Assembly: GCF_014196715.1 (NCBI RefSeq)
Contig: NZ_JACIEF010000005.1
Span: forward strand, 62,001 to 126,000
Direction of reading: 5' to 3'
Length of the DNA: 64,000 bases
Source: Pedobacter zeae
Lineage (GTDB): Bacteria; Bacteroidota; Bacteroidia; Sphingobacteriales; Sphingobacteriaceae
Shown here: positions 49,984 to 58,883 of the stretch, piece by piece
Numbering within the stretch: position 1 is the stretch's first letter
Layout: each line of letters begins with the position of its first letter
The notes under the pieces: model-generated
What the model saw: only the letters and a program-made list of their open reading frames with translations
Database searches by the model: none
What the model was told of the DNA's origin: nothing
Made by a program: the position numbers and the translations under genes

Positions 49984-52230
49984 CTAATGGCTCAATGTAT
50001 CGACTTTATTGATCAAAGTATCGGTTTTTATGTTGCCCAAACCATCTGTTTTTTGCTCAATCCTGATTTCTTTCCGAACTTCCAGTTTATGTTCACCTGC
50101 AATTGCTTTAACTGCGATGTAAGGAGCAATAACCAGCGAAACAATCGACATTAATTTGATCAAAATGTTCATTGAAGGGCCTGAAGTATCTTTAAAAGGA
50201 TCTCCAACGGTATCTCCGGTAACCGAAGCCTTGTGTGGTTCTGATTTTTTGTAGTACATCTCTCCGTTGATCATCACACCCTGCTCAAAAGATTTTTTAG
50301 CATTATCCCAGGCACCGCCGGCATTACTCTGGAATATCCCCATCAATACTCCGGTAACCGTTACACCAGCCAATAAACCGCCCAAAACTTCCGGTCCAAA
50401 AGTAAAGCCCACAATTACCGGGGTAATTAAGGCAATAGCTCCCGGCATCATCATTTCGCGGATAGAGGCTTTGGTTGAAATGGCTACACATTTTTCATAT
50501 TCGGGTTTAGCTTTATATTCCATAATACCTGCAATTTCCCTGAACTGGCGGCGTACTTCCTGCACCATATCCATTGCAGCTTTACCAACCGCCTGGATAC
50601 ATAAAGCAGAGAAAATAAAAGGAATCATTCCGCCGACAAACAAACCCGCTAAAACGGGTGCTTTATAAATATCAATGGCTGTAATGCCTGCAATGCCAAC
50701 AAAAGCAGCAAATAATGCTAAAGAGGTTAAAGCAGCTGAGGCAATGGCAAAACCTTTACCTGTTGCTGCGGTTGTGTTACCCACGGCATCTAAATTGTCG
50801 GTGCGCTCACGTACTTCTGGCGGTAATTGGCTCATTTCGGCAATGCCGCCCGCATTATCGGCAATCGGTCCGAATGCATCAATGGCCAATTGCATAGCTG
50901 TGGTGGCCATCATTCCGGCGGCGGCAATGGCTACACCATACAAACCCGCGAAATGATAGGAAGCCATAATCCCACCGGCCAGAACCAAAATCGGGATTAC
51001 GGTAGATTTCATACCCACAGATAAACCTGCGATAATATTGGTGGCATGACCGGTTGAAGATTGTTGAATGATTGAATTTACAGGTCCTTTGCCCATTGCA
51101 GTAAAATACTCGGTTATAATACTCATAATGGTACCGACTACTAAACCAACAATAATCGCATAAAATACATTAATGCTCGAGAATTCATAGCCGCGGAGGT
51201 TAAGGGTTTCAGGGAGCATCCATTTCACAATAAAGAATGAAGCCACGGCCGTGATCACGATAGACGACCAGTTTCCGAGGTTCAGTGCATTTTGAACATT
51301 CGATTTTTCATCTTTAATGGTTACAAACCAGGTACCTATAATCGAAAAGATAATACCCAGTCCGCAGATTACCATGGGCAGAAGGATGGGAGACATCCCT
51401 CCAAAATTATCTTTCACATCAATTTCCTGTCCTAAAACCATGGTAGCCAAAATGGTGGCCACGTACGAACCAAATAAATCGGCTCCCATACCGGCAACAT
51501 CACCCACGTTGTCGCCTACGTTATCGGCAATGGTTGCAGGGTTACGCACATCGTCTTCAGGTATTCCGGCTTCTACCTTACCCACTAAATCGGCACCAAC
51601 ATCGGCAGCTTTAGTGTAAATACCGCCGCCAACACGGGCAAATAAGGCGATAGATTCGGCACCTAAAGAAAAGCCGGTTAAAACTTCTATTGCGGTTTTC
51701 ATTTCAACGCTGTTAACCGAAACCACGTTGAAATGCTTAAGAAATACAATAAATAAGCCCCCTAAGCCTAAAACGGCCAGTCCGGCAACGCCCAAACCCA
51801 TTACAGAACCCCCGGTAAATGATACTTTTAATGCTTGCTTTAAGCTGGTTCTGGCCGCTTGTGTGGTTCTAACATTGGCTTTCGTGGCCGATTTCATGCC
51901 GATATAGCCTGCAGTTGCCGAAAATACCGCTCCGATAATGAAGGAAATGGAGATAATCCAGCTCGAATGCATCGGCACGCCTTTAATTTCGGTAACGGTG
52001 CCTGAGTAGGCCAGTAGCGCAGCCGTAAAAACGGCAAAAATGCTTAATACCCTCCATTCTGCTTTTAAAAAGGCCATGGCACCATCTGCAATGTAGCCCG
52101 CAAGTTCCTGCATGTTTTTATCACCCGCATCCTGCTTGTTTATCCAGGCGCTTTTAATCATCATAACGATTATTCCAACAAGGCCTAGCGCCGGGATACA
52201 GTAAATTAAATTGTTTTGTAAAAAATCCAT
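49984..52230 (-). CDS. hppA: Membrane-bound ion-pumping pyrophosphatase
   Basis: This 748-residue inner-membrane protein hydrolyses pyrophosphate and pumps Na+ and/or H+. About 16 spans are visible, with the substrate motifs [11 protein letters not shown] near 208-218 and D-N-V-G-D-N-V-G-D near 233-241. The segment [10 protein letters not shown] near 480 has Ala at the position that is Lys in potassium-independent enzymes, so it should be the potassium-dependent type, the group that includes the Na+ pumps. The C-terminal 40 residues are charged and extend past the usual end. The upstream gap contains GGTTAATTG words. Confidence 0.95.
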   Translation of the reverse strand: MDFLQNNLIYCIPALGLVGIIVMMIKSAWINKQDAGDKNMQELAGYIADGAMAFLKAEWRVLSIFAVFTAALLAYSGTVTEIKGVPMHSSWIISISFIIGAVFSATAGYIGMKSATKANVRTTQAARTSLKQALKVSFTGGSVMGLGVAGLAVLGLGGLFIVFLKHFNVVSVNSVEMKTAIEVLTGFSLGAESIALFARVGGGIYTKAADVGADLVGKVEAGIPEDDVRNPATIADNVGDNVGDVAGMGADLFGSYVATILATMVLGQEIDVKDNFGGMSPILLPMVICGLGIIFSIIGTWFVTIKDEKSNVQNALNLGNWSSIVITAVASFFIVKWMLPETLNLRGYEFSSINVFYAIIVGLVVGTIMSIITEYFTAMGKGPVNSIIQQSSTGHATNIIAGLSVGMKSTVIPILVLAGGIMASYHFAGLYGVAIAAAGMMATTAMQLAIDAFGPIADNAGGIAEMSQLPPEVRERTDNLDAVGNTTAATGKGFAIASAALTSLALFAAFVGIAGITAIDIYKAPVLAGLFVGGMIPFIFSALCIQAVGKAAMDMVQEVRRQFREIAGIMEYKAKPEYEKCVAISTKASIREMMMPGAIALITPVIVGFTFGPEVLGGLLAGVTVTGVLMGIFQSNAGGAWDNAKKSFEQGVMINGEMYYKKSEPHKASVTGDTVGDPFKDTSGPSMNILIKLMSIVSLVIAPYIAVKAIAGEHKLEVRKEIRIEQKTDGLGNIKTDTLINKVDTLSH

Positions 52231-52249
52231 AGTGAATAATTGGTTTATA

Positions 52250-52300
52250 TTTGGTTAGTTGTTATTAGTTAACTGTTAAATCGGTTAATTTGTTTAAACC
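52250..52300. repeat. Intergenic word repeat (AGTTAACTG / GGTTAATTTG type)
   Basis: TTTGGTTAGTTG, TTATTAGTTAACTGTTAAATCGGTTAATTTGTTTAAACC is a run of the same words as at 19121-19248 and 41640-41695. It lies upstream of the pyrophosphatase gene in a 251-base divergent gap; the rest of the gap is AT-rich without clear features. Confidence 0.5.
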
Positions 52301-52481
52301 ATGCTAGGCACCCCGCTCCAAATGCCTGCTTATATCTAGCAAGATAATAAATATTCTTCTTGTGATTAAAAATTTCGCCATCGCGGCCAATAAAATTTTG
52401 CTCAACTAAAATAATACAGGCGAAGCACACCTATTTTCTTTTTTTTAAATAAATTAGCCACAAACTAAACCAAACCAAAAA

Positions 52482-53918
52482 ATGAAAATTGAAAAAGAAG
52501 AAGGATCTTCTAAGAGAAAATTAAGCCTTTTTGATGCCACAATGTTGGTAATGGGCTCAATGATCGGAAGCGGTATCTTTATTGTAAGTGCCGATATCAT
52601 GAGAAATTTAGGCTCTGGTTACTGGTTGATTGTGGTATGGTTAATAACCGGGGTAATGACCGTTGCCGCTGCAATTTCTTATGGAGAGCTTTCTTCTATG
52701 TTTCCTAAAGCAGGTGGACAATACACTTACCTGAAAGAGATTTTTGGTAAAATGATGGGTTTTCTTTATGGCTGGGGACTGTTCACAGTAATTCAAACAG
52801 GTACGATCGCGGCTGTTGCTGTTGCATTTGGTAAATTTACAGCCTATTTGGTACCGGCTTTAAATGATGCTGCCCCGATTTTTCAGAGTGGCAGTTATAA
52901 AATCACCTGGATACAGATTTTAGCTATCGCTGTTATCCTGCTTTTAACCTATATTAATACCAAAGGGGTTGAAGGCGGAAAAATTTTGCAGAATATTTTT
53001 ACAGGATCCAAAATTGTTGCTTTAATCGGATTAATTGTATTAGGCTTTCTTCTGGTTAAAAACAGTTTCTGGACTGAAAATATGGGCTTTGGATGGCACG
53101 CTTTCAATAACCTGAAAACAGATCCCAGCGGAAATTTCCTTAAATCGGGATGGGAATCCATCTCAGGAATGACCATAGTTGGCGGCATAGCAGCGGCAAT
53201 GGTAGGCTCCGTATTTTCAAGTGTGGCCTGGGAGAACGTAACCTTTGTTTCGGGAGAGATCGAAAACCCGAGGAAAAATGTAGTCCGCTCCATGGTTTTG
53301 GGTACCACTGCAGTAATGATCCTTTATTTATTGGTGAACTTTGTATACCTCAATACCCTAAGCCGTGATAGCATTGGCTTTGCCTTAAACGACCGGGTAG
53401 CCGTAGTAGCGTCAGAGCAGATTTTTGGAAGCGGAATCGGTACCATTGTAATTGCTGTGCTCGTGATGATTTCTACTTTTGGTTGCGTTAACGGAATCGT
53501 CCTGGCCGGCGCAAGGGTTTTTCAGAGTATGGCAGAAGACGGAATGTTTTTTAAAGCTGCGCTTAAAAACAATAAAAATGGAGTTCCTGAAAAATCACTC
53601 TGGATGCAGGGGATATGGGCTTCTGTTTTATGTTTAAGCGGACAGTATGGAAATCTTCTGGATATGATATCCTTTGTAATTGTACTCTTTTATATGATTA
53701 CCGTGTTTGGCGTTATTTATTTGCGGATAAAAAAACCTAATGCCGACAGGCCATATAGAACCTGGTTATATCCGGTTACTCCGATTATTTATTTATTAAT
53801 TGGCGCCGCATTTTGCGCTTTGTTGCTCGTTTACAAGCAGCAATATACCTGGCCGGGACTGGTGATTGTTTTGCTGGGAGTGCCGGTTTACTTTTTTATT
53901 AATAAAAAAGAACAGTAG
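52482..53918 (+). CDS. APC-family amino acid permease (LAT-like, third copy)
   Basis: This 478-residue inner-membrane transporter has the APC TM1 signature M-V-M-G-S-M-I-G-S-G-I-F-I-V near residues 22-35, Y-G-E-L-S-S-M-F-P-K-A-G-G-Q-Y-T-Y-L near 66-83, and the F-S-S-V-A-W-E-N-V-T-F-V-S-G-E-I block near 246-261 in TM6. These features place it with the LAT/SteT-type exchangers rather than with the two CAT-like copies in the window. The substrate is not readable. It is alone on the plus strand, divergent from the pyrophosphatase, and is followed by the 680-base gap that precedes the T6SS island. Confidence 0.9.
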   Translation: MKIEKEEGSSKRKLSLFDATMLVMGSMIGSGIFIVSADIMRNLGSGYWLIVVWLITGVMTVAAAISYGELSSMFPKAGGQYTYLKEIFGKMMGFLYGWGLFTVIQTGTIAAVAVAFGKFTAYLVPALNDAAPIFQSGSYKITWIQILAIAVILLLTYINTKGVEGGKILQNIFTGSKIVALIGLIVLGFLLVKNSFWTENMGFGWHAFNNLKTDPSGNFLKSGWESISGMTIVGGIAAAMVGSVFSSVAWENVTFVSGEIENPRKNVVRSMVLGTTAVMILYLLVNFVYLNTLSRDSIGFALNDRVAVVASEQIFGSGIGTIVIAVLVMISTFGCVNGIVLAGARVFQSMAEDGMFFKAALKNNKNGVPEKSLWMQGIWASVLCLSGQYGNLLDMISFVIVLFYMITVFGVIYLRIKKPNADRPYRTWLYPVTPIIYLLIGAAFCALLLVYKQQYTWPGLVIVLLGVPVYFFINKKEQ

Positions 53919-54599
53919 GATCAGGCGGATTTTAAATGGGGCTCCATGAGACCTTTAAATTAAGTCTGCGAGGCTTTTTTTATGGGCATAGCGTCTCAGG
54001 TCTGGCTCAGATCTTTTAGGTTTTATTTTGAAAAGCAGGGTTCTGTATCAATCGGTTCCGGAAGCCCCGCTGTCCGCTTTACTTCGTGCCCGCTGCCATC
54101 GGGTTTATTTTGGTTGGGTCTGTACAGTTAACCGCGTTCTTAAACCAGGAATAAGGGATACGGGCCTTTTGAAGGCCTGCATGCCCAGCTGAACGAACGG
54201 GTAGATATATGAGCTTGTGGCGGGCTAACGCTGCAATAAAATGCAGCACTTGCTTTCCTAAAAAAAAAGAATGTAGCATCCAAGCCTTTGGTAAAGAGAT
54301 GCATTGCCTCTAACCGCTCCCCAAACCTATTCAAAAACCGTATCATTTTTTAGACTTAATATGCCAAAGCTGGGCATGGGTATATGCTGTTGCAGAAAAC
54401 TTTTCAACAATTTTACATTATCCAATATGGGGGTTTAAATCCTTTCTCGAGCCGTTTAATGATGCATTTCCTTTTCTTTTGATTTCCAATTGGTATTTGT
54501 TGATGGGCCCGGGATGTTACAATTGGCCTAATATTTGGTTTAACAAGCCCGGTAGCAATAGCTGCACTAATCAAATTTTAACCTTTAAACTTTAAAACT
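53919..54599. other. 680-base boundary region before the T6SS island, mostly non-coding
   Basis: No credible gene is seen. The region holds a hairpin GGCCTT-TTG-AAGGCC at 54163-54177, blocks richer in GC than the neighbours (about 54055-54110 and 54160-54240) that look like decayed dispersed repeats, and an AT-rich leader before the tssD-like start. It probably marks an integration or deletion boundary of the island. Two overlapping minus-strand frames here are not accepted. Confidence 0.4.
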
Positions 54600-54749
54600 A
54601 TGGCTTCCAAAGCTAGATTAAATTTTTCAGGCAAAAAGTACAACGTACTTCAGTATGCCTACGCATTAAAGCGTGATATATGTGGAAATATCTTTTCCGG
54701 AACTCACGTTAACAGTACAATTATCAGATTTAACAAAAACCTGGGCTAA
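54600..54749 (+). pseudogene. Truncated tssD (Hcp-like tube protein) remnant
   Basis: A 49-codon frame starts MASKARLNFSGKKYNVLQY and continues A-Y-A-L-K-R-D, which matches the N-terminal strands of the Bacteroidota T6SS tube protein TssD (typical pattern M-A-x-K-A-x-L-x-F-x-G-K-x-Y-x-V-L). The next residues (N-I-F-S-G-T-H-V-N-S-T-I) resemble the S-S-G-V-Y-G-G-T-I strand loosely, and a stop follows at 54747. A full TssD is about 130 residues, so about two thirds is missing. It sits at the left end of the VgrG cluster, where an intact tssD often stands. A short, still expressed gene is an alternative. Confidence 0.65.
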
Positions 54750-54837
54750 TTACCCTAATGCTAATTTAATGTGTTGGGTTAAAAGGTGTTACCACTTAGC
54801 GCCTGCGATAGGCCCGGCATTGTTTTTAAATTTTAAC

Positions 54838-55410
54838 ATGCAGTTTATGCGCTCGTACTTCCGTTTTAATGTTTTTTTTGTTTTGTTATATGCCGTATCT
54901 ACCTGTTTTGCAGGTTGTAATGGTAATGGCAAGGAGGAAAATAAACCAGGCAATAATAAGGCCACAGCAAAAGCAAATGTTACCGATCTGTTTCTTTCTT
55001 ATACCGATTCGGCGGCAAAGCTTCCGCTAGACAGGTTTAATGAAGCGGGTATAACATCTTTGAACAAAACATTTGCAGGTAAATTACCACTAACCATATA
55101 TGACGGTAAAGAACATAGGGATGATAAAAGTATCGTCATTCAACCCTATAAAAATAATGATATTGCCACTATAAGTGCCGGCATGATATTGCTGGTTCCA
55201 AAATCGATTACCGAATCTTTACGTATAGGAGATTTTACCCGCCATTTTGGAGAAATTAAGAAAGAAAAACCGTTAATCGGCATCACAGAACAGCCACTTC
55301 CCGTTGAAATAAGTATAGATGCCCATACCTCGCTAAAATTGACTTTTAACAATAACGAAAAACTCGATCAGGCTCATGTGACCATGGTTGAAATTTTAAA
55401 ATATAGGTAA
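54838..55410 (+). CDS. Lipoprotein, candidate immunity protein
   Basis: This 190-residue protein has a lipoprotein signal with lipobox C-F-A-G-C (Cys near residue 26) followed by N-G-N-G and a Lys/Asn-rich linker. The rest is a compact alpha/beta sequence of about 140 residues with no recognised family. The ATG at 54838 begins the signal; the longer frame from 54673 runs through the tssD remnant in another phase. The stop is 6 bases before the YkuD-domain gene, so they are co-transcribed. A periplasm-facing lipoprotein next to a wall-active enzyme in a VgrG cluster fits an immunity protein; this is inference. Confidence 0.7.
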   Translation: MQFMRSYFRFNVFFVLLYAVSTCFAGCNGNGKEENKPGNNKATAKANVTDLFLSYTDSAAKLPLDRFNEAGITSLNKTFAGKLPLTIYDGKEHRDDKSIVIQPYKNNDIATISAGMILLVPKSITESLRIGDFTRHFGEIKKEKPLIGITEQPLPVEISIDAHTSLKLTFNNNEKLDQAHVTMVEILKYR

Positions 55411-55416
55411 ACAACA

Positions 55417-56133
55417 ATGAATACGCTCGTAAAAATTAAAGAATATGATGCTCACGGTGGCCCCTCAAATATTAAAATGGGAAGTGATGGCCATTCGCAA
55501 ACTTCTACAACAACCGGTAGGTTTATAATCAAAAGTATCGAAAAACACGTTAGCTATGGCCGTTATGCCATGTGGTCGGGCATTGCCTGGGGAACCGAAG
55601 TAAAAATAAGCGGCAACATCGTGATGGTGAAACAGCTTGGCAGCTGGAAAAAATTAACCGATGTAAATGCACAATGGGGTAAATATAAAAACGATCAGAA
55701 AGGGGTTACCGATGCTGTACTTAAATACCAGCGCGATCTTTACCCCAACTCACCAATACCCACCAAATGGCTGTTCAATGATTTCGGACACATCTCGGTT
55801 AAGTATTTCAAAGACCTGAATAACGACCGGAAAATGAACGGAAAGGAATACATCATGGGCGATTTTATCCATACCACACCGCCCGATGAAGCCGCAACCG
55901 CTGCGGGCAGGATTTTCCAGCTGGCCGAATCGCATGGTTGTATCCATGTGCGGCCAAACGATATCGATACCATGATCGGAAATGGGTACCTTAAAAAAGG
56001 CAATACCATAGAAGTGCATCCCTACACGAAGAAGGCTATCGAGGTCTCGCCTAAAAGAAATGCAGCAGGAACGCAATTTGAAGTGCATTTTTATCCCGGG
56101 CTTTATAAAATTGTGGTTTATAAAACAATGTAG
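55417..56133 (+). CDS. L,D-transpeptidase (YkuD) domain protein, candidate T6SS effector
   Basis: This 238-residue protein has the YkuD catalytic signature S172-H-G-C175-I-H-V-R-P-N-D, with the nucleophile Cys175, His173 and an upstream His152 in F-I-H-T-T that matches the conserved His of the fold. YkuD enzymes form or cleave L,D bonds in peptidoglycan and act in the periplasm, but no signal peptide or membrane segment is present here. The gene lies between a lipoprotein and vgrG, so delivery by T6SS into the periplasm of neighbouring cells is the best explanation. Residues 1-110 are a distinct beta-rich region that could bind VgrG or wall sugar. Not recognised as a described effector. Confidence 0.75.
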   Translation: MNTLVKIKEYDAHGGPSNIKMGSDGHSQTSTTTGRFIIKSIEKHVSYGRYAMWSGIAWGTEVKISGNIVMVKQLGSWKKLTDVNAQWGKYKNDQKGVTDAVLKYQRDLYPNSPIPTKWLFNDFGHISVKYFKDLNNDRKMNGKEYIMGDFIHTTPPDEAATAAGRIFQLAESHGCIHVRPNDIDTMIGNGYLKKGNTIEVHPYTKKAIEVSPKRNAAGTQFEVHFYPGLYKIVVYKTM

Positions 56134-56166
56134 CCCATAACGCTACCGGTAAATGAATACTACACT

Positions 56167-57972
56167 ATGGAAAACAAACTTATCGTAGAAATCAGTATTG
56201 AAGGTTCGGCAATAACTCATTTTGCGTCTTTTAATCTGCTACAGGCTTTTAACCAGCACCATTACTTCGAACTACATTTTAACCACGATCAATTGGGCGC
56301 TCCCGGTTTAATCAGCCTTGATGATAGCCGCGATTTCGTGGGCAAAACCTTAACCGCTTCTTTTGGCCATTCGCCAGAAAACCTGCAGCATTTTTCAGGA
56401 TTGGTTACAAAAGTAGAACTCTCTCAAAGCCATGGCTATCACGGCGTACTCGTGGTAAGTGGCTATAGTCCTACCATATTAATAGACCGTGGACCAGATT
56501 TAGGTTCTTATCTGGATAAGGATCTTGATACCATTGTTAAACTGGCTACTAAAGATACGCCCGCTAACGACCTCGCCATTGTAAGCAATGCATCAAGGAA
56601 AGCAGCGATCGATTATCTTATTCAATACCGTGAAAGCGATTTTGAATTTCTGAACCGGCTATCGGGCGAATATCACGAATGGTTTTATTATGATGGAAAG
56701 CAGCTTAATTTTGGTAAACCCGATAAGCAAAAAGAAGTATCGCTTTTTTATGGCCGTGATGTGTTCAACCTGCAATACGCCATGGAGGTTTCGCCCATCA
56801 AATACAAACGTTTTGCCTATAACCCCCGGCAGGATGAAATGCTGCAAAGCGAAAGTACGGGCAAAGCTGATGGAAATCCGGATCTGGCACACGCCATAAA
56901 GGCCTCGAACACCATGTATAGCAAAACATTTAATCAACCCTCTTTAATCAGGGTTGATAGTGGCAACGATATCAAAAGCCATGTAGAAAACGAAGAAAAG
57001 GCACATATCAGCGAACTGTTAAAAATTAATGCCAGCGGAGATAACGCTCAACTGAGTATTGGCAGCATTGCAGAAATCACCATGAGCATCAGAAAAGAGC
57101 TTGCCTTCGCAACTGAAAGTCTAGGTAAATTCCTAATTACCAATATTAACCATCAGATAGATGGAACGGGTAAATACAGTAATACTTTCGAAGGTTTGGT
57201 GGCAACTACCGAGCGTATCATGGTTAAGAATTACCAAAAACCACAATCGGACATGCAGCTGGCTGATGTGATCGATAATGACGATCCGCAGGGACAGGGT
57301 AGGGTGAAGGTTAAATTTAAATGGGAATGCCAGACGAACGATCCTACCGAATGGCTAAGGGTAGTGAGTCCGAATGCAGGTAGCGGCGATACAGGTAAAA
57401 ATAGGGGTTTTCATGTTATCCCCGAAAAAGGCGATCAGGTGGTAATCGCTTTCGAAGAAGGGAATGTAGCCAGGCCGGTGGTAATGGGCAGTGTATATCA
57501 TGGCAAAAGCGGAGATAGCAGTGGATTTAAAAACAGCAATACCAAAGGACTCACTTCAAGAAAGGGAAGCAGTTTAAGTTTTGATGACCTTAACCACGCA
57601 TTAAATCTTGGTACCAATGCGGCAAATTTTGTAAAAATCGAAAACGGTCCGGGGTTGATCACGGCTCAATCTGCCGAAACGATTGTGATTAAGACCGGGC
57701 AGAGCAGCATTACATTAAAGAAAGACGGAACGATTGATATTATCGGTAAGGTGGTTAATATTCAGGGCACCGAGGTAATTAACGCAAATGCAGGTGATAA
57801 GCCAGGCAATGCGGTAAATATTGGTAAAAATGCCACTACCGCAGTAACCATTGATACAAAAAATATCGATTCAAAAGCGAGTAATGGCATTACCGTTAAC
57901 TCTCAAACCACTATTTCGCAAACCTCAACAGGCGTACACACCATTACCGGTAGCCAGGTAGATATTAATTAA
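56167..57972 (+). CDS. Type VI secretion tip protein VgrG (TssI)
   Basis: This 601-residue protein is a full-length VgrG. Residues about 1-350 form the gp27/GPD-like domain (R-E-S-D-F-E-F-L-N-R-L near 158-168 is the signature), residues about 365-455 the gp5 OB-fold (D-D-P-Q-G-Q-G-R-V-K-V-K-F near 377-389 and G-F-H-V-I-P-E-K-G-D-Q-V-V-I near 415-428), and the rest a beta-helix spike with short repeats such as N-I-G-K-N-A-T-T. It forms the trimeric tip of the T6SS spear and carries effectors. The rest of the T6SS machine is not in the window, so it is an orphan vgrG cluster. Confidence 0.94.
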   Translation: MENKLIVEISIEGSAITHFASFNLLQAFNQHHYFELHFNHDQLGAPGLISLDDSRDFVGKTLTASFGHSPENLQHFSGLVTKVELSQSHGYHGVLVVSGYSPTILIDRGPDLGSYLDKDLDTIVKLATKDTPANDLAIVSNASRKAAIDYLIQYRESDFEFLNRLSGEYHEWFYYDGKQLNFGKPDKQKEVSLFYGRDVFNLQYAMEVSPIKYKRFAYNPRQDEMLQSESTGKADGNPDLAHAIKASNTMYSKTFNQPSLIRVDSGNDIKSHVENEEKAHISELLKINASGDNAQLSIGSIAEITMSIRKELAFATESLGKFLITNINHQIDGTGKYSNTFEGLVATTERIMVKNYQKPQSDMQLADVIDNDDPQGQGRVKVKFKWECQTNDPTEWLRVVSPNAGSGDTGKNRGFHVIPEKGDQVVIAFEEGNVARPVVMGSVYHGKSGDSSGFKNSNTKGLTSRKGSSLSFDDLNHALNLGTNAANFVKIENGPGLITAQSAETIVIKTGQSSITLKKDGTIDIIGKVVNIQGTEVINANAGDKPGNAVNIGKNATTAVTIDTKNIDSKASNGITVNSQTTISQTSTGVHTITGSQVDIN

Positions 57973-57974
57973 TT

Positions 57975-58883
57975 ATGAGCAGATTTAAATTTTTTGATGA
58001 AGAAATAAAACAAGAGGAAACCTTTAAGGACAAATTGGAATATTTGGGAGGACCAAATGATTTAAATTATGTCATTATGCAGCAACAGAAGACAGTTGCA
58101 AATGGACAGGCAATTTCTGATACTGAAACGAAAATGCTTTGGCAGCTTGAAAATATAAAAAACGATAAAGAAGGATATCAACTCTATCTGAATCAAAAAG
58201 AGCATGATGTTTTAAAAACAAATAGCCAGTTGCAGGAATTAGTGGGCTTTGCTAAATTATTTAATGCTCCAACATCAAGATTGCATTTAAGATTTAACAA
58301 AACAGGTAAAGTGATTTCGGTACTAAATCAATCAGAAATATTAGCCATCTGGCAAAATATGAAAGAAAATGAATTATTATCGCTTGTTAATGCGAATAGT
58401 AATGAAAGTAATCTTATTCTAAAAGCTGGAGATAAAGACTTTTCGGATAGTGTGCCGCTTGTTAACGACGGAATATTATACCAACTATTGTTTCCGTCGT
58501 TTTATGGGATAGCAAATCGAAATCATGTGACTAAAGTACAAAGGGATTTCAGATCTAATATATTTAACGAGAAAAGAATTGAACTTTCAGGAGAAAGAAT
58601 AGTTGAAGGAGGTGGGACCGATGAGTTGATGGTTAGAGAAAATTTTATCAACGGAAAAAGGGGAGATTATACTCAAGAAATATTAAAGACCTATAATACA
58701 CAATATAAGCCAATATTTATTGCTGATTTAGATTATATGTATCGGGTGAATATTGACTATAAATTTTTTAATCATTCTGGGATATTAAAAAATGTAGAAT
58801 GTGAAGTAGAAGAGCGGTTAAATAATAATTTTTATTTTAAATCGCATTATTCATTTAAATTAAAAAATGAACAGTATGGCTAA
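57975..58883 (+). CDS. Unknown protein of the VgrG cluster, 302 residues
   Basis: The gene starts 2 bases after vgrG and overlaps the next gene by 8-17 bases, so it belongs to the operon. The product has no signal peptide or membrane span. The N-terminal 100 residues are charged and helical (K-Q-E-E-T-F-K-D-K and N-Q-K-E-H-D-V-L-K), and the C-terminal half is mixed alpha/beta with a final F-K-S-H-Y-S-F-K-L-K strand. It is clearly AT-richer than vgrG, a sign of separate origin. Position between VgrG and the PAAR-like protein suits an effector loading chaperone (adaptor), but no DUF could be matched. Confidence 0.7.
   Translation: MSRFKFFDEEIKQEETFKDKLEYLGGPNDLNYVIMQQQKTVANGQAISDTETKMLWQLENIKNDKEGYQLYLNQKEHDVLKTNSQLQELVGFAKLFNAPTSRLHLRFNKTGKVISVLNQSEILAIWQNMKENELLSLVNANSNESNLILKAGDKDFSDSVPLVNDGILYQLLFPSFYGIANRNHVTKVQRDFRSNIFNEKRIELSGERIVEGGGTDELMVRENFINGKRGDYTQEILKTYNTQYKPIFIADLDYMYRVNIDYKFFNHSGILKNVECEVEERLNNNFYFKSHYSFKLKNEQYG

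Noticed and set aside
50267-50668. Plus-strand frame of 133 codons over the pyrophosphatase gene
   Set aside because: It is the antisense shadow of the membrane pyrophosphatase; Ile/Ala/Pro-rich content reflects the complement of hydrophobic codons.
54079-54346. Two overlapping minus-strand frames of 66-68 codons in the T6SS border region
   Set aside because: They have no recognisable family, no start signals and lie in decayed repeat-like sequence.
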